This document shows positions 6,374 through 13,852 of a stretch of DNA of 16,799 bases, one piece after another. The notes below the pieces were generated by a model. The model was not told where the DNA came from. It saw nothing but the letters and a program-made list of their open reading frames with translations, and did not search any database. Position 1 is the first letter of the stretch; each line of letters starts with the position of its first letter. The position numbers and the translations under genes are program-made. Origin of the DNA: Lentzea albidocapillata (lineage in GTDB: Bacteria; Actinomycetota; Actinomycetes; Mycobacteriales; Pseudonocardiaceae); contig NZ_JOEA01000042.1 of NCBI RefSeq assembly GCF_000719115.1, forward strand, positions 1 through 16,799. The letters are read 5' to 3'.

Positions 6374-7271
6374 GGTGACGCCGTGGTGGGGAGCACTGCT
6401 GTTGCCGGTGGTGCTCGGACTGTTCGCCCTTGGTGCGGCGTCGTTCGACTCGGTGCTCACCACTGGCCGTGGAGCTCTTGCCGAACCGCTGCGAGCAGCG
6501 GCGGGCCTGCTCGTTCAGCAGCGGCGGCGCACGCTGGCAGCGGATTCCCTGCTGTGGCGGGGTGGTGCGATCGCGCTGCTCGTCGCGGGAGTCATGGCGG
6601 CGCTGGTGATTCCACTGGGTCCGTGGGTCGTTTCCGACTTCTCGGTCGGCGTCGTGTGGTTCAACGCGATGGAGGTCGTCGCCTGGGCGGCGGTGTGGCT
6701 GGTCGGCTGGGGTGCGAACTCGGCGTTCGGCCTGATCGGCGGTTACCGGTTCATCGCGCAGGGCCTGGCCTACGAGCTGCCGCACATGTTCGCGCTCATC
6801 ACCGCGGCGTTGGGTGCCGGTTCGTTGCGAATTGGGGACATCGTTGCCGCGCAACAGAACCTGTGGTTCGTGGTGTGGATGCCGGTCGCGTTCGCCGTGT
6901 ACCTGATGTCGGTACTGGGAATGGCGTTCTTCCGGCCGTTCGACCACGCCGTGAGTGGCGATGCCGCCGGCGGCGTGCTCGCCGAACTGTCCGGTGTGGA
7001 CCGTTTGGTGTTCGTCGCAGGGCGGTGGCTGCTGCTGACCTCCAGCGCGGCGATGGCCGTGCCGCTGTTCCTCGGCGGTGGGCAAGGGCCGCTGCTGCCC
7101 GCCTGGTTGTGGTCGGCGCTCAAGACCGCGGCGGTGCTCGGCTTCCTCGTGTGGGCGAGCCGGTGTGCTCCCACTGTCCGGATGGAGCGGTTCCATGAGA
7201 TCGCGTGGATCGTGCTGATCCCCGCGACCCTGGTGCAGGCGCTGGTCGTGTCGGTCGTGGTGATCTGGTGA
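6366..7271 (+). CDS. nuoH: Complex I membrane subunit NuoH-like, with altered quinone-site loop
   Basis: A 301-residue NuoH/ND1-family protein, slightly short for the family. ATG 6366 was chosen: it overlaps the previous gene by 8 bases and has GGTGG just upstream. Recognisable blocks are GRGALAEPLRAAAGLL (35-49, the first-loop GP.G..Q...D..KL region, diverged), LAYELPHMFALI (135-146), GSLRIGDIV (152-160), RPFDHAVSGDAAGGVLAELSG (190-210), SSAAMAVPLFLGG (226-238), and a conserved C-terminal helix pair. The fifth block is canonically APFDLPE.E.ELV.G, with glutamates lining the quinone cavity and E-channel. Here these are replaced (PFDHAVSG...), though Glu137 of the YELP motif and Glu207 remain. 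A quinone-reducing role in the usual way is doubtful; coupling or structural anchoring of the membrane arm is more likely. Confidence 0.9.
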   Translation: MLEVTPWWGALLLPVVLGLFALGAASFDSVLTTGRGALAEPLRAAAGLLVQQRRRTLAADSLLWRGGAIALLVAGVMAALVIPLGPWVVSDFSVGVVWFNAMEVVAWAAVWLVGWGANSAFGLIGGYRFIAQGLAYELPHMFALITAALGAGSLRIGDIVAAQQNLWFVVWMPVAFAVYLMSVLGMAFFRPFDHAVSGDAAGGVLAELSGVDRLVFVAGRWLLLTSSAAMAVPLFLGGGQGPLLPAWLWSALKTAAVLGFLVWASRCAPTVRMERFHEIAWIVLIPATLVQALVVSVVVIW

Positions 7272-7831
7272 TGGCACAGGTGTTGTTCTGGTTGTGCGCG
7301 ATCGCGGCCGTGGTGACCGGCATCGCGGTGTTCCGCGTGGACTCCATGGCCCGCGCGACGTTCGCACTGCTCGCCTCGTTCGTCTTCACCGCGGTCACGA
7401 TCCTGCTGCTCAACCTGGCCTATCTGGGCGTGCTCGTCATCCTCATGATGATCATGGAGATGGTCATCATGGCTGTCTTCATGGTCATGTTCATGATGAA
7501 CCCCGCCGGGCTGATGCCCATGACCATGGTGCACAACCAGAAGGGCTCCCTGGCGATCGCCGTCGGCACGTTCGTCGTGCTCGCCACGGGCGTCCTGCTG
7601 GTGCCGTGGCCGGGGTCGGACCGGGCGCGTCCGGACGATCCGACGATGCAGCTCGGCGAGGCCCTGATGGGCTCGAAGATGCTGGTGATGATCGTGCTCG
7701 GTCTCGTGCTGTTCGCCACGATGGTCGCCACCGTCGTGCTCGCCACCCATCGCGGTCGCTACGACCGGTATGGCGATCGACTGGACCGCAAACGCCCTGA
7801 CGATCCGGTGCCGGGAGGGATCGGCCGATGA
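7271..7831 (+). CDS. nuoJ: Complex I membrane subunit NuoJ-like, methionine-rich
   Basis: A 186-residue NuoJ/ND6-family protein. The ATG at 7271 shares its first base with the nuoH stop; the gene ends in an ATGA overlap with nuoK. About five hydrophobic helices are visible (2-21, 28-48, 50-76, 93-112, 134-158). The third helix, which in complex I carries the pi-bulge, begins NLAYLGVLVIL. It runs into an extraordinary stretch with 12 methionines between residues 59 and 86 (MMIMEMVIMAVF, MVMFMM, LMPMTM), with a glutamate at 63. Canonical NuoJ has Val/Leu/Phe here. The Met series could be a soft-metal path or an adaptation of the proton channel. The subunit normally links NuoH, NuoA and NuoK. 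The family call rests on position, size and topology plus the helix-3 context. Confidence 0.86.
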   Translation: MAQVLFWLCAIAAVVTGIAVFRVDSMARATFALLASFVFTAVTILLLNLAYLGVLVILMMIMEMVIMAVFMVMFMMNPAGLMPMTMVHNQKGSLAIAVGTFVVLATGVLLVPWPGSDRARPDDPTMQLGEALMGSKMLVMIVLGLVLFATMVATVVLATHRGRYDRYGDRLDRKRPDDPVPGGIGR

Positions 7832-8133
7832 GCCTCCAGGAGTTCCTGCTGCTCGCCTCGGCGCTGTTCAGCGTGGGGTTGTACGGAGCGCTGTCGCAGC
7901 AGTCCATCGTGATGATCATGATGGGGCTGGAGCTGATGATCAATGCGGTGATCGTGGGCGCTTCGGCCTTCTGGTACTTCGTCTCCCCCGACCGTCCGGA
8001 CGGACAGGTGGTCGTACTGCTGGCGGTGACAGCCATGGCCGTCGAGATGGCCGTCGGGTTCGCCGTGACCACAGCGATCTTCCGCAGCCGGGACGTGGAC
8101 ATGACCGACATGGCCGCGGACCTCAAGGGCTGA
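7828..8133 (+). CDS. nuoK: Complex I membrane subunit NuoK-like
   Basis: A 101-residue NuoK/ND4L (MrpC-like) subunit with three helices (about 5-21, 27-50, 60-86). The two membrane glutamates essential for proton transfer are both present: Glu35 in MMGLELMINA (E. coli Glu36) and Glu73 in AVEMAVGFAV (E. coli Glu72). The loop after helix 2 and the DVDMTDMAADLKG tail match the family, whose usual ending is ...LKG. The length is normal. The start is set by the ATGA overlap with nuoJ, and the gap to nuoL is 3 bases. Intact glutamates argue that this operon encodes a working proton-conducting arm rather than decaying genes. Confidence 0.93.
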   Translation: MSLQEFLLLASALFSVGLYGALSQQSIVMIMMGLELMINAVIVGASAFWYFVSPDRPDGQVVVLLAVTAMAVEMAVGFAVTTAIFRSRDVDMTDMAADLKG

Positions 8134-8136
8134 GCG

Positions 8137-9918
8137 ATGACACTGTGGCTGCTCGTCTCCGTCCCGCTGCTCGTCGGCGCCGGCTTGCTGGTCGCGGGCA
8201 GCCGAGCCGACCGGCTCGCTCCCGTGGCCGCGATCGCGGCAGCGGTGGGCTGCCTGGCGCTGGCGTCATTTGCCGCATATGCGCGGCCGGTCGCGTCCGC
8301 ACCGCTGCTGGAGGGCATCGCCTTCGGTCTCGCGGTCGACGGCTTGTCCGCGGTCATGGTGGTCACCGTGGCGGCGGTGCTCGTCGCCGTGCTGGTGTTC
8401 GCCGCAGGCGACATCGGGCGGCAGGCGCGGTTCTTCGGGCTGATGCTGCTGTTCGCGGGCGCGATGCTGGTCGCCGTCACGGCCACGACGATGGCGTCGT
8501 TGCTGATGGCCTGGGAGGTCATGGGCGCGACGTCGTACGCGTTGATCGCCTACTGGTGGCGCGACGAGCACCGCGTCGAGTCGGGCAACATCGCCTTCCT
8601 CACCACGCGTGCGGCCGACCTCGGGCTGTACCTGGCAGCGGGCGCGATGCTCGCGGGCGGAGCGGGAGGTCTGGCGCTCGCTGATCTTCCGCAGCTCACG
8701 TCGGGATGGCGTGATGTGGCGGCCGCCGGGATCGTGCTGGCCGCGCTGGGCAAGTCGGCGCAGCTGCCGTTCAGCTTCTGGCTGTCGCGGGCGATGGACG
8801 GCCCGAGCCCGGTGTCGGCGTTGCTGCACTCGGCCACGATGGTGGCAGCCGGTGCGTATCTCCTGTTGCGGCTGGAGCCGTTGCTCGCCGCGACGGCCTG
8901 GGCGGCGGTACTGGTCGCGTGGGTTGGTGCGGTGACCGCGCTACTACTCGGTGCCGTGGCGGTGGTGCAGCGAGACCTGAAGCAACTGCTCGCGGCCTCG
9001 ACGTGCGCCCAGGTCGGGTTCATGGTGCTGGCAGCGGGTGTCGGAGGAGTCACCGCGGGATCGGCACACCTGGTGGCACACGCGGCGACGAAGAGCCTGC
9101 TGTTCCTTTGCGCGGGCGCGTGGCTCACCGCGCTGGGCACCAAGGAGCTGACGTCGTTGCGCGGAGCCGCCCGGCGTTACCGCGTCGTCGGGCTGAGCTT
9201 CGCGGTGGGCGCACTCACCCTTGCCGGCGTGCCCCCGTTGTCGATCTGGGTGACCAAGGACGCCGTGCTCGCCGATGCGCTGCGCGACTCCCTGCCGCTG
9301 TACCTCGTCGGACTCGCCGCGGCGGTCATGAGCGGGCTGTACGCCGGACGTGCGCTGTGGCTGATGTGGACCGGTGACACCGCAGGCGATGCACCTCGTG
9401 TTCCGCGTCTGCTGGCGTGGCCGCTGCCGGTGCTCGCGGCAGCCGCGGCGGTGCTCGGCATCCCCCTGCTCGGGCGAACAGCGGCGTGGGAGCTCGCGGT
9501 GTCCGGTGTGGTGGCGGCGCTGGCCGTCGGCGTGGCGATGAGGCTGACCCAGCGGGGCGACCGGCTCGCGAGCTCTACAGGGGTGCTGGCGGACTGGTTG
9601 GGACTCGAGCGCTTCGCACGCCGTGCGGTGGTCGTGCCGACGCTCGCTGTGGCGGGATGGCTGGCGAGGTTCGATGATCACGTCGTGGCGGGCAGCGTGC
9701 GCGCCTCGGCCGCCGTCGGAGGCGCCACCGCGCGGGTGGCAGGCCTGCGGATCGACGTGTCGCTGGACCGGATCGTCGCCGGCGTCGGCGAGAGCGCCCG
9801 GCGGCTCGGCCGGCTGGCCCGGCGGCCGCAGACCGGCCAGCTGCACCACTACTACGCCCAGTCGGTCGTCGTCCTCGCGCTGCTGGCGACGCTGCTGATC
9901 ATCACCGGACGAGGGTGA
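8137..9918 (+). CDS. nuoL: Complex I antiporter-like subunit NuoL
   Basis: A 593-residue NuoL/ND5-type (MrpA-like) subunit, the distal proton-pumping unit of the membrane arm. All expected charged residues are present. These are Glu127 in MAWEVMGATSYALIAYWW (TM5), Lys206 in ALGKSAQLPFSFWLSRAMDGPSPVSAL (TM7), the histidines of SAHLVAHAATKSLLFL (311, 315), and Lys374 in PPLSIWVTKDAVL (TM12). The C-terminal 100 residues contain an amphipathic region (ARRLGRLARRPQTGQLHHYY) followed by a last helix. This is the layout of NuoL's lateral helix and final anchor, so the long brace along the arm is retained. That feature separates NuoL from NuoM/N and from hydrogenase or Mrp antiporters. The start is ATG 8137, 3 bases after nuoK. 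Confidence 0.95.
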   Translation: MTLWLLVSVPLLVGAGLLVAGSRADRLAPVAAIAAAVGCLALASFAAYARPVASAPLLEGIAFGLAVDGLSAVMVVTVAAVLVAVLVFAAGDIGRQARFFGLMLLFAGAMLVAVTATTMASLLMAWEVMGATSYALIAYWWRDEHRVESGNIAFLTTRAADLGLYLAAGAMLAGGAGGLALADLPQLTSGWRDVAAAGIVLAALGKSAQLPFSFWLSRAMDGPSPVSALLHSATMVAAGAYLLLRLEPLLAATAWAAVLVAWVGAVTALLLGAVAVVQRDLKQLLAASTCAQVGFMVLAAGVGGVTAGSAHLVAHAATKSLLFLCAGAWLTALGTKELTSLRGAARRYRVVGLSFAVGALTLAGVPPLSIWVTKDAVLADALRDSLPLYLVGLAAAVMSGLYAGRALWLMWTGDTAGDAPRVPRLLAWPLPVLAAAAAVLGIPLLGRTAAWELAVSGVVAALAVGVAMRLTQRGDRLASSTGVLADWLGLERFARRAVVVPTLAVAGWLARFDDHVVAGSVRASAAVGGATARVAGLRIDVSLDRIVAGVGESARRLGRLARRPQTGQLHHYYAQSVVVLALLATLLIITGRG

Positions 9919-9919
9919 G

Positions 9920-11413
9920 GTGAACGTGCTCAGCATCGTGGTCTTCCTGCCCGTCGCCGCGGCCGTGGCTCTGCTGCTGTTCCCGCGGATGAGCGACTCG
10001 GCGGTCCGGTGGACGTGGATCACGGTCACCGCCGTTGATCTCCTGCTCGTGCTGGGGTTGTGGATCGCCTCCCCTCCGGGTGACGGCTTCGCCTACGAGG
10101 TCGATCTGCGGTGGATCCCGAGCGTCGACTCCGGTTACCACATCGGCGTCGACGGACTGAGCATGCCGCTCGTGGCGCTGACCGCCGCGTTGTTCCTCGC
10201 CTGCGCGATCTACTCGGCGCGCGAGACGCGGCGCGTGCGGTCGTTCGCGGCTCTGTTCCTGTTTCTCCAGACCGTGTGCCTGGGGCTGTTCGTCTCGCTC
10301 GATCTGATCCTGTTCTTCGTCTTCTTCGACCTGTCGATCGTCGGCATGTACTTCGTGATCGCGGGCTGGGGCCACCGAAACGCGGCCCGCGCGGCACTGC
10401 AGTTCTTCCTGTACACCTTCCTCGGATCGCTCGCGCTGCTGCTCGGGTTCATCGGGCTGTACCTCGCGGCCGCGCCGCACACGTTCGACATCGTGGAGCT
10501 GACGCGGCAGAACCCGTTGGCGGGCAAGGGAGTCACCGGCGCGCTGATTCTGCTCGCGCTCGGCGTCGGCCTGGCCATCAAGACACCCACGGTGCCGTTC
10601 CACACGTGGCTGCCACCGGCGCACACCGAGGCTCCAGCGGCCGGATCGGCGATCCTGGCCGGGGTGCTGCTGAAGATGGGCACCTACGGCTTCGTCCGCA
10701 TCGTCATGCCCGTGCTGCCCGGCGTGTGGCGGCAGTACGCCCTGGTGTTCGTGATCGTGGGCGTGGTGAGCGTCATCTACGGTGCGCTGGTCGCGCTGGC
10801 GCAGCGCGACTTCAAGCGGATGATCGCCTACACATCGGTCAACCACATGGGCTACGTGATCCTGGCCGTCGGCGCCGCCGGTCTCGTCGCGTCCTCGGAG
10901 TCGCAGGCACGACATCTCGCCATCACCGGCGCCGTCACGCAGATGGTCAGCCACGGCTTGATCACCGGCGCGCTGTTCCTGCTGGCGGGCGCGATGTGGG
11001 ATCGGGGTGGGACCTACGACATGGACAGTTACGGAGGCCTGGCCGCACAGGCGCCACGGTTCGCCGGTCTGGCCGGGCTCGCTGCGTTCGCGTCGCTCGG
11101 ACTGCCGGGGTTCTCCGGGTTCATCGCCGAGTTCCAGATCTTCACCGGGTCACTCGGCGGCGCGCCGGTCGCGACCGCGGTGGCGTTCCTCGGAATCCTG
11201 ATCACGGCAGCGCTCTTCCTGCGGGTGTTGCAGCAGGTGCTGCTCGGTTCGCAGCGGTCGCCGTCCGGGAAGTTCGGCGACCTGACGTGGCCGGAGACCG
11301 CGTCGATCGGGCCGCTGATCGCACTGTCCGTCCTCATCGGACTGTTCCCGCGTCCGCTGCTGGACGCGATCGAGCCGGCCGCCCGCACTGTCAGCGCGAT
11401 CTTCGGCGGGTGA
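9920..11413 (+). CDS. nuoM: Complex I antiporter-like subunit NuoM, TM5 Glu replaced by Asp
   Basis: A 497-residue NuoM/ND4-type proton-pumping subunit, starting at GTG 9920, one base after the nuoL stop. It keeps the key lysines: Lys221 in AIKTPTVPFHTWLPPAHTEAP and Lys252 in GVLLKMGTYGF. It also keeps Glu404 in LPGFSGFIAEF (TM12) and the QMVSHGLITGALFLLAG block. The invariant TM5 glutamate (E. coli Glu144, usually FFE/WE..L.P.Y) aligns with Asp137 in LFFVFFDLSIVGMYFVI. The acid is kept but its side chain is shorter. The length is normal. It is followed after 4 bases by nuoN. The subunit call is secure; the residue equivalence is by eye but well anchored by the FF.L...MYF context. Confidence 0.95.
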   Translation: MNVLSIVVFLPVAAAVALLLFPRMSDSAVRWTWITVTAVDLLLVLGLWIASPPGDGFAYEVDLRWIPSVDSGYHIGVDGLSMPLVALTAALFLACAIYSARETRRVRSFAALFLFLQTVCLGLFVSLDLILFFVFFDLSIVGMYFVIAGWGHRNAARAALQFFLYTFLGSLALLLGFIGLYLAAAPHTFDIVELTRQNPLAGKGVTGALILLALGVGLAIKTPTVPFHTWLPPAHTEAPAAGSAILAGVLLKMGTYGFVRIVMPVLPGVWRQYALVFVIVGVVSVIYGALVALAQRDFKRMIAYTSVNHMGYVILAVGAAGLVASSESQARHLAITGAVTQMVSHGLITGALFLLAGAMWDRGGTYDMDSYGGLAAQAPRFAGLAGLAAFASLGLPGFSGFIAEFQIFTGSLGGAPVATAVAFLGILITAALFLRVLQQVLLGSQRSPSGKFGDLTWPETASIGPLIALSVLIGLFPRPLLDAIEPAARTVSAIFGG

Positions 11414-11417
11414 CCGC

Positions 11418-12824
11418 GTGGAGATGATGAACGAGAACCCGGCGGCGCTGCTGCCGGAGATCTTCCTCGCCTTGGCCGCCGTCCTCGGCCTGCTGCTCGG
11501 TTCGTACCTTCCGCGGCACCGCCAGTGGCTGGTCCGCGTGCTGTCCGCGGTCGCGTGCCTCGCGGGCATCGCGGTCACGGTGACGATGTGGTCCGGGATG
11601 GACCAGGCGGTGTTCGGCGAGAGCTACGTGATCGATGTCGCCACCAACGCGACGCGCGTGATCGTGCTGCTGGCGACGCTGGTCGTCACCGGTCTCGCGG
11701 GTGAGGTGACCGGGTGGGCCAGGGAAGCCGAGTTCCACGTGCTCGTGCTGCTCGCGGCGCTGGGCACGGTGGTGATGGCCGGTGCGGCGGACCTCATGCT
11801 GCTCGCGGCCGGGTATCTGCTGGCGAGCATCCCGCTGTACGCGCTGGCCGGGTTCGCGAAGGACAAGGCGGGCGCCGAGGCATCGCTGAAGTTCTACCTG
11901 CTGGGGGCGTTGCTCGGGGTGGTCACGCTCATTGGGGTCACGCTGCTGTTCGGTGTCGGCGGCGCCACCGCGTACATGGAACTGCGGCTGGACGAGGCTC
12001 CGTCGGCCGCAGTAGCCGTGGGGACCATCGCGGTGCTCGCCGGTCTGCTGTTCAAGATCGGCGCGGTACCCGCCCACTTCTGGGTACCGGACGTGACCGA
12101 AGGCGCACGGCCCGTGGTGGCCGCGTTCGTCACCACCGTGCCGAAGATCGGCGCGGTGGTCGCCACCTATCGCCTGGTGGCCGTGCCTCTACGCGACGCC
12201 GGTGTCGACTGGAGCCTGTTGATCGCGGTCATCGCCGCGGCCACCATGACGCTGGGCAACCTCGCGGCGTTCTTCCAGGACAACGTCCGGCGGCTGCTCG
12301 CGTACTCGACGATCAGCCAGGTCGGCTACCTGCTCATGGCGGTCGCGGTGGCCGAGCGCGCTGACCTGGCACTGCCGAGCATGCTGCTCTACCTCGGTGC
12401 GTACGCGATCACGAACCTGGGCGCGTTCGCAGTCGTGTGCGCACTGCCTTCTGCCGTCACGCTCGAGGACTACCGCGGACTGGTGCGCGAGCGGCCCTGG
12501 CTCGTCGTCAGCCTGGTCGTGTGCCTGCTGGGACTGGTCGGCACCCCGCCGACCGCGGTGTTCGCCGGCAAGCTGACCGTGTTCACCGCCGCCCTCGACG
12601 GCGGGTTGCTGTGGCTGGTGGTGCTCGGCGCGGTCAACACAGTCGCCAGCCTGTTCTACTACCTGCGGTGGGTGGTTCCGGCTGTGCGGGGTGAGGCTGC
12701 GGACGCCTCCGACATCCGCACTTCCGCGGCACGCGTGGCGTACCTGCTGGCTGCGGCTTCGCTGGCCGGCGGTGTCCTGTCCGGGGTAGTGCTGCCGATG
12801 TTCGACGGCACTCTCCTCCAGTGA
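11418..12824 (+). CDS. nuoN: Complex I antiporter-like subunit NuoN, TM5 Glu absent
   Basis: A 468-residue NuoN/ND2-type subunit, last gene of the operon. The start is GTG 11418; ATG codons at 11424 and 11427 are alternatives and no ribosome site decides. Lysines of the proton path are present: Lys213 in LLFKIGAVPAHFWVPDVTEGA, Lys243 in VPKIGAVV, and Lys385 in GTPPTAVFAGKLTVF. The TM5 glutamate that pairs with the first lysine (E. coli Glu133, usual motif LELLSLPLY) is missing. The aligned segment is GYLLASIPLYALAGF, with Leu134 at that place. One of three antiporter-like units therefore lacks a residue thought important for pumping. The gap to the next gene (12825-12879) holds operator E, so the operon probably ends here. 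Confidence 0.94.
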   Translation: MEMMNENPAALLPEIFLALAAVLGLLLGSYLPRHRQWLVRVLSAVACLAGIAVTVTMWSGMDQAVFGESYVIDVATNATRVIVLLATLVVTGLAGEVTGWAREAEFHVLVLLAALGTVVMAGAADLMLLAAGYLLASIPLYALAGFAKDKAGAEASLKFYLLGALLGVVTLIGVTLLFGVGGATAYMELRLDEAPSAAVAVGTIAVLAGLLFKIGAVPAHFWVPDVTEGARPVVAAFVTTVPKIGAVVATYRLVAVPLRDAGVDWSLLIAVIAAATMTLGNLAAFFQDNVRRLLAYSTISQVGYLLMAVAVAERADLALPSMLLYLGAYAITNLGAFAVVCALPSAVTLEDYRGLVRERPWLVVSLVVCLLGLVGTPPTAVFAGKLTVFTAALDGGLLWLVVLGAVNTVASLFYYLRWVVPAVRGEAADASDIRTSAARVAYLLAAASLAGGVLSGVVLPMFDGTLLQ

Positions 12825-12838
12825 CCAGCCTCTCTCCC

Positions 12839-12855
12839 TACTACGGATCTTCGTA
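12839..12855. promoter_or_regulatory. BlaI-type operator E, upstream of the DUF3152 protease
   Basis: TACTA-CGGATCT-TCGTA fits TACKA-N7-TMGTA. A nested CTACG-N6-CGTAG dyad (12841-12856) shares most of its bases. It begins 15 bases after the nuoN stop and ends 24 bases before ATG 12880. That implies a promoter with a very short or absent leader. Confidence 0.75.
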
Positions 12856-12879
12856 GGTGTTGTGAGATGCTGGTGCCCG

Positions 12880-13818
12880 ATGAAGCAACAGCTGCGCGAA
12901 CGTCCGGCCGGTAGGCCGCTGGTCGCCAGGCTGGATCCGGTCCGCGGCCGTTCAGCCCGGCGCCCTCGTCGACGTCCGGTCCGAGAGTGGATCGTGGCGG
13001 GTGTCGCGGTGCTCGTCCTGTTCGGACTCAGTGCCGTGGCCGTGCGTGACACGTTGACGCCCCCGCCCACCCAGGCAGCGGCCCCGACGCAGGAGCTGGA
13101 TCAGCCCAGTGCCGTCGCGCACGACCAGGCCGGGCACGCGCTCACCGGCCGCACTCCTCCCGCACCGAATCCGGATCCGAAGGTCTTCGACGCGGTGAAG
13201 GCATCCGCCGAACTCCCGCCCGGTGGCGACTTCACCGTCCAAGGTGCGCGGAGGTGGACGGTCGTACCCGGCACGAGCCCGGCGGTGGGCGGAACGAACC
13301 GCGTCACCTACACCGTCGAGATCGAGGACGGCGTGCAGCTCGTCGGCGGCCCCGAGACCTTTGCCACCGACGTCAGCACGATCCTCGCCGACCCGCGCAG
13401 CTGGATCGGCGACGGTAAGCACGGCTTCCAGCGCGTCGACTCCGGCAAGCCGGACCTGAGGATTCGACTCACCTCTCAGATGACCACGCGCGACGTGTGC
13501 GGATTCTCGATCCCGTTCGAGGGCTCCTGCGTCAACGGCGACAACGTGACGATCAACGTCGCGCGCTGGGTGCGGGGCGCGGTCTCGTTCCAGGGCGTCC
13601 TGGTGGAGTACAAGCAGTACGTGGTCAACCACGAGGTCGGCCACGGCCTGGGATACGACCACAAGTCCTGTCAGGAGAACGGCGCGCTGGCACCCGTGAT
13701 GATGCAGCAGTCGTGGGGTATCTCGAACGACTACCTCGCCGCGCTGGGCACAGACCGGGTCAGCAAGGACGGCAAGGTGTGCAAGCCCAACGCCTGGCCC
13801 TATCCCACCGGTAGCTGA
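12880..13818 (+). CDS. Anchored DUF3152 metzincin-like protease
   Basis: A 312-residue protein with a very basic N-terminus (RRPRRRPVREW), one membrane helix (about 37-55), a Pro/Ala/Thr-rich spacer (60-105) and an exported DUF3152 domain. The domain carries HEVGHGLGYDH at 251-261, the HExxHxxGxxH zinc motif of metzincins. MMQQS at 274-278 is in the position of a Met-turn. Cys207, Cys217 and Cys264 probably include a disulfide, as expected outside the membrane. DUF3152 is an actinobacterial family of unproven substrate; cleavage of cell-surface protein is a reasonable inference. GTG 12862 in the same frame would start only 6 bases after operator E. ATG 12880 is preferred, but neither start has a clear ribosome site, so leaderless translation is possible. 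Confidence 0.88.
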   Translation: MKQQLRERPAGRPLVARLDPVRGRSARRPRRRPVREWIVAGVAVLVLFGLSAVAVRDTLTPPPTQAAAPTQELDQPSAVAHDQAGHALTGRTPPAPNPDPKVFDAVKASAELPPGGDFTVQGARRWTVVPGTSPAVGGTNRVTYTVEIEDGVQLVGGPETFATDVSTILADPRSWIGDGKHGFQRVDSGKPDLRIRLTSQMTTRDVCGFSIPFEGSCVNGDNVTINVARWVRGAVSFQGVLVEYKQYVVNHEVGHGLGYDHKSCQENGALAPVMMQQSWGISNDYLAALGTDRVSKDGKVCKPNAWPYPTGS

Positions 13819-13852
13819 CGCGCGGTCAGAACGCGGCAGGCAAGATCTCCAC

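Noticed and set aside
8137..12824. Interpretation of nuoL/M/N as an Mrp antiporter or group 4 hydrogenase membrane arm
   Set aside because: There are no MrpE/F/G or hydrogenase genes. NuoA and NuoJ are present and NuoL keeps the lateral-helix tail, so complex I type is the better fit.
13815..13829. CTGAC-N5-GTCAG as a terminator after the DUF3152 gene
   Set aside because: The stem is only five pairs with no T-run, which is too weak to call.
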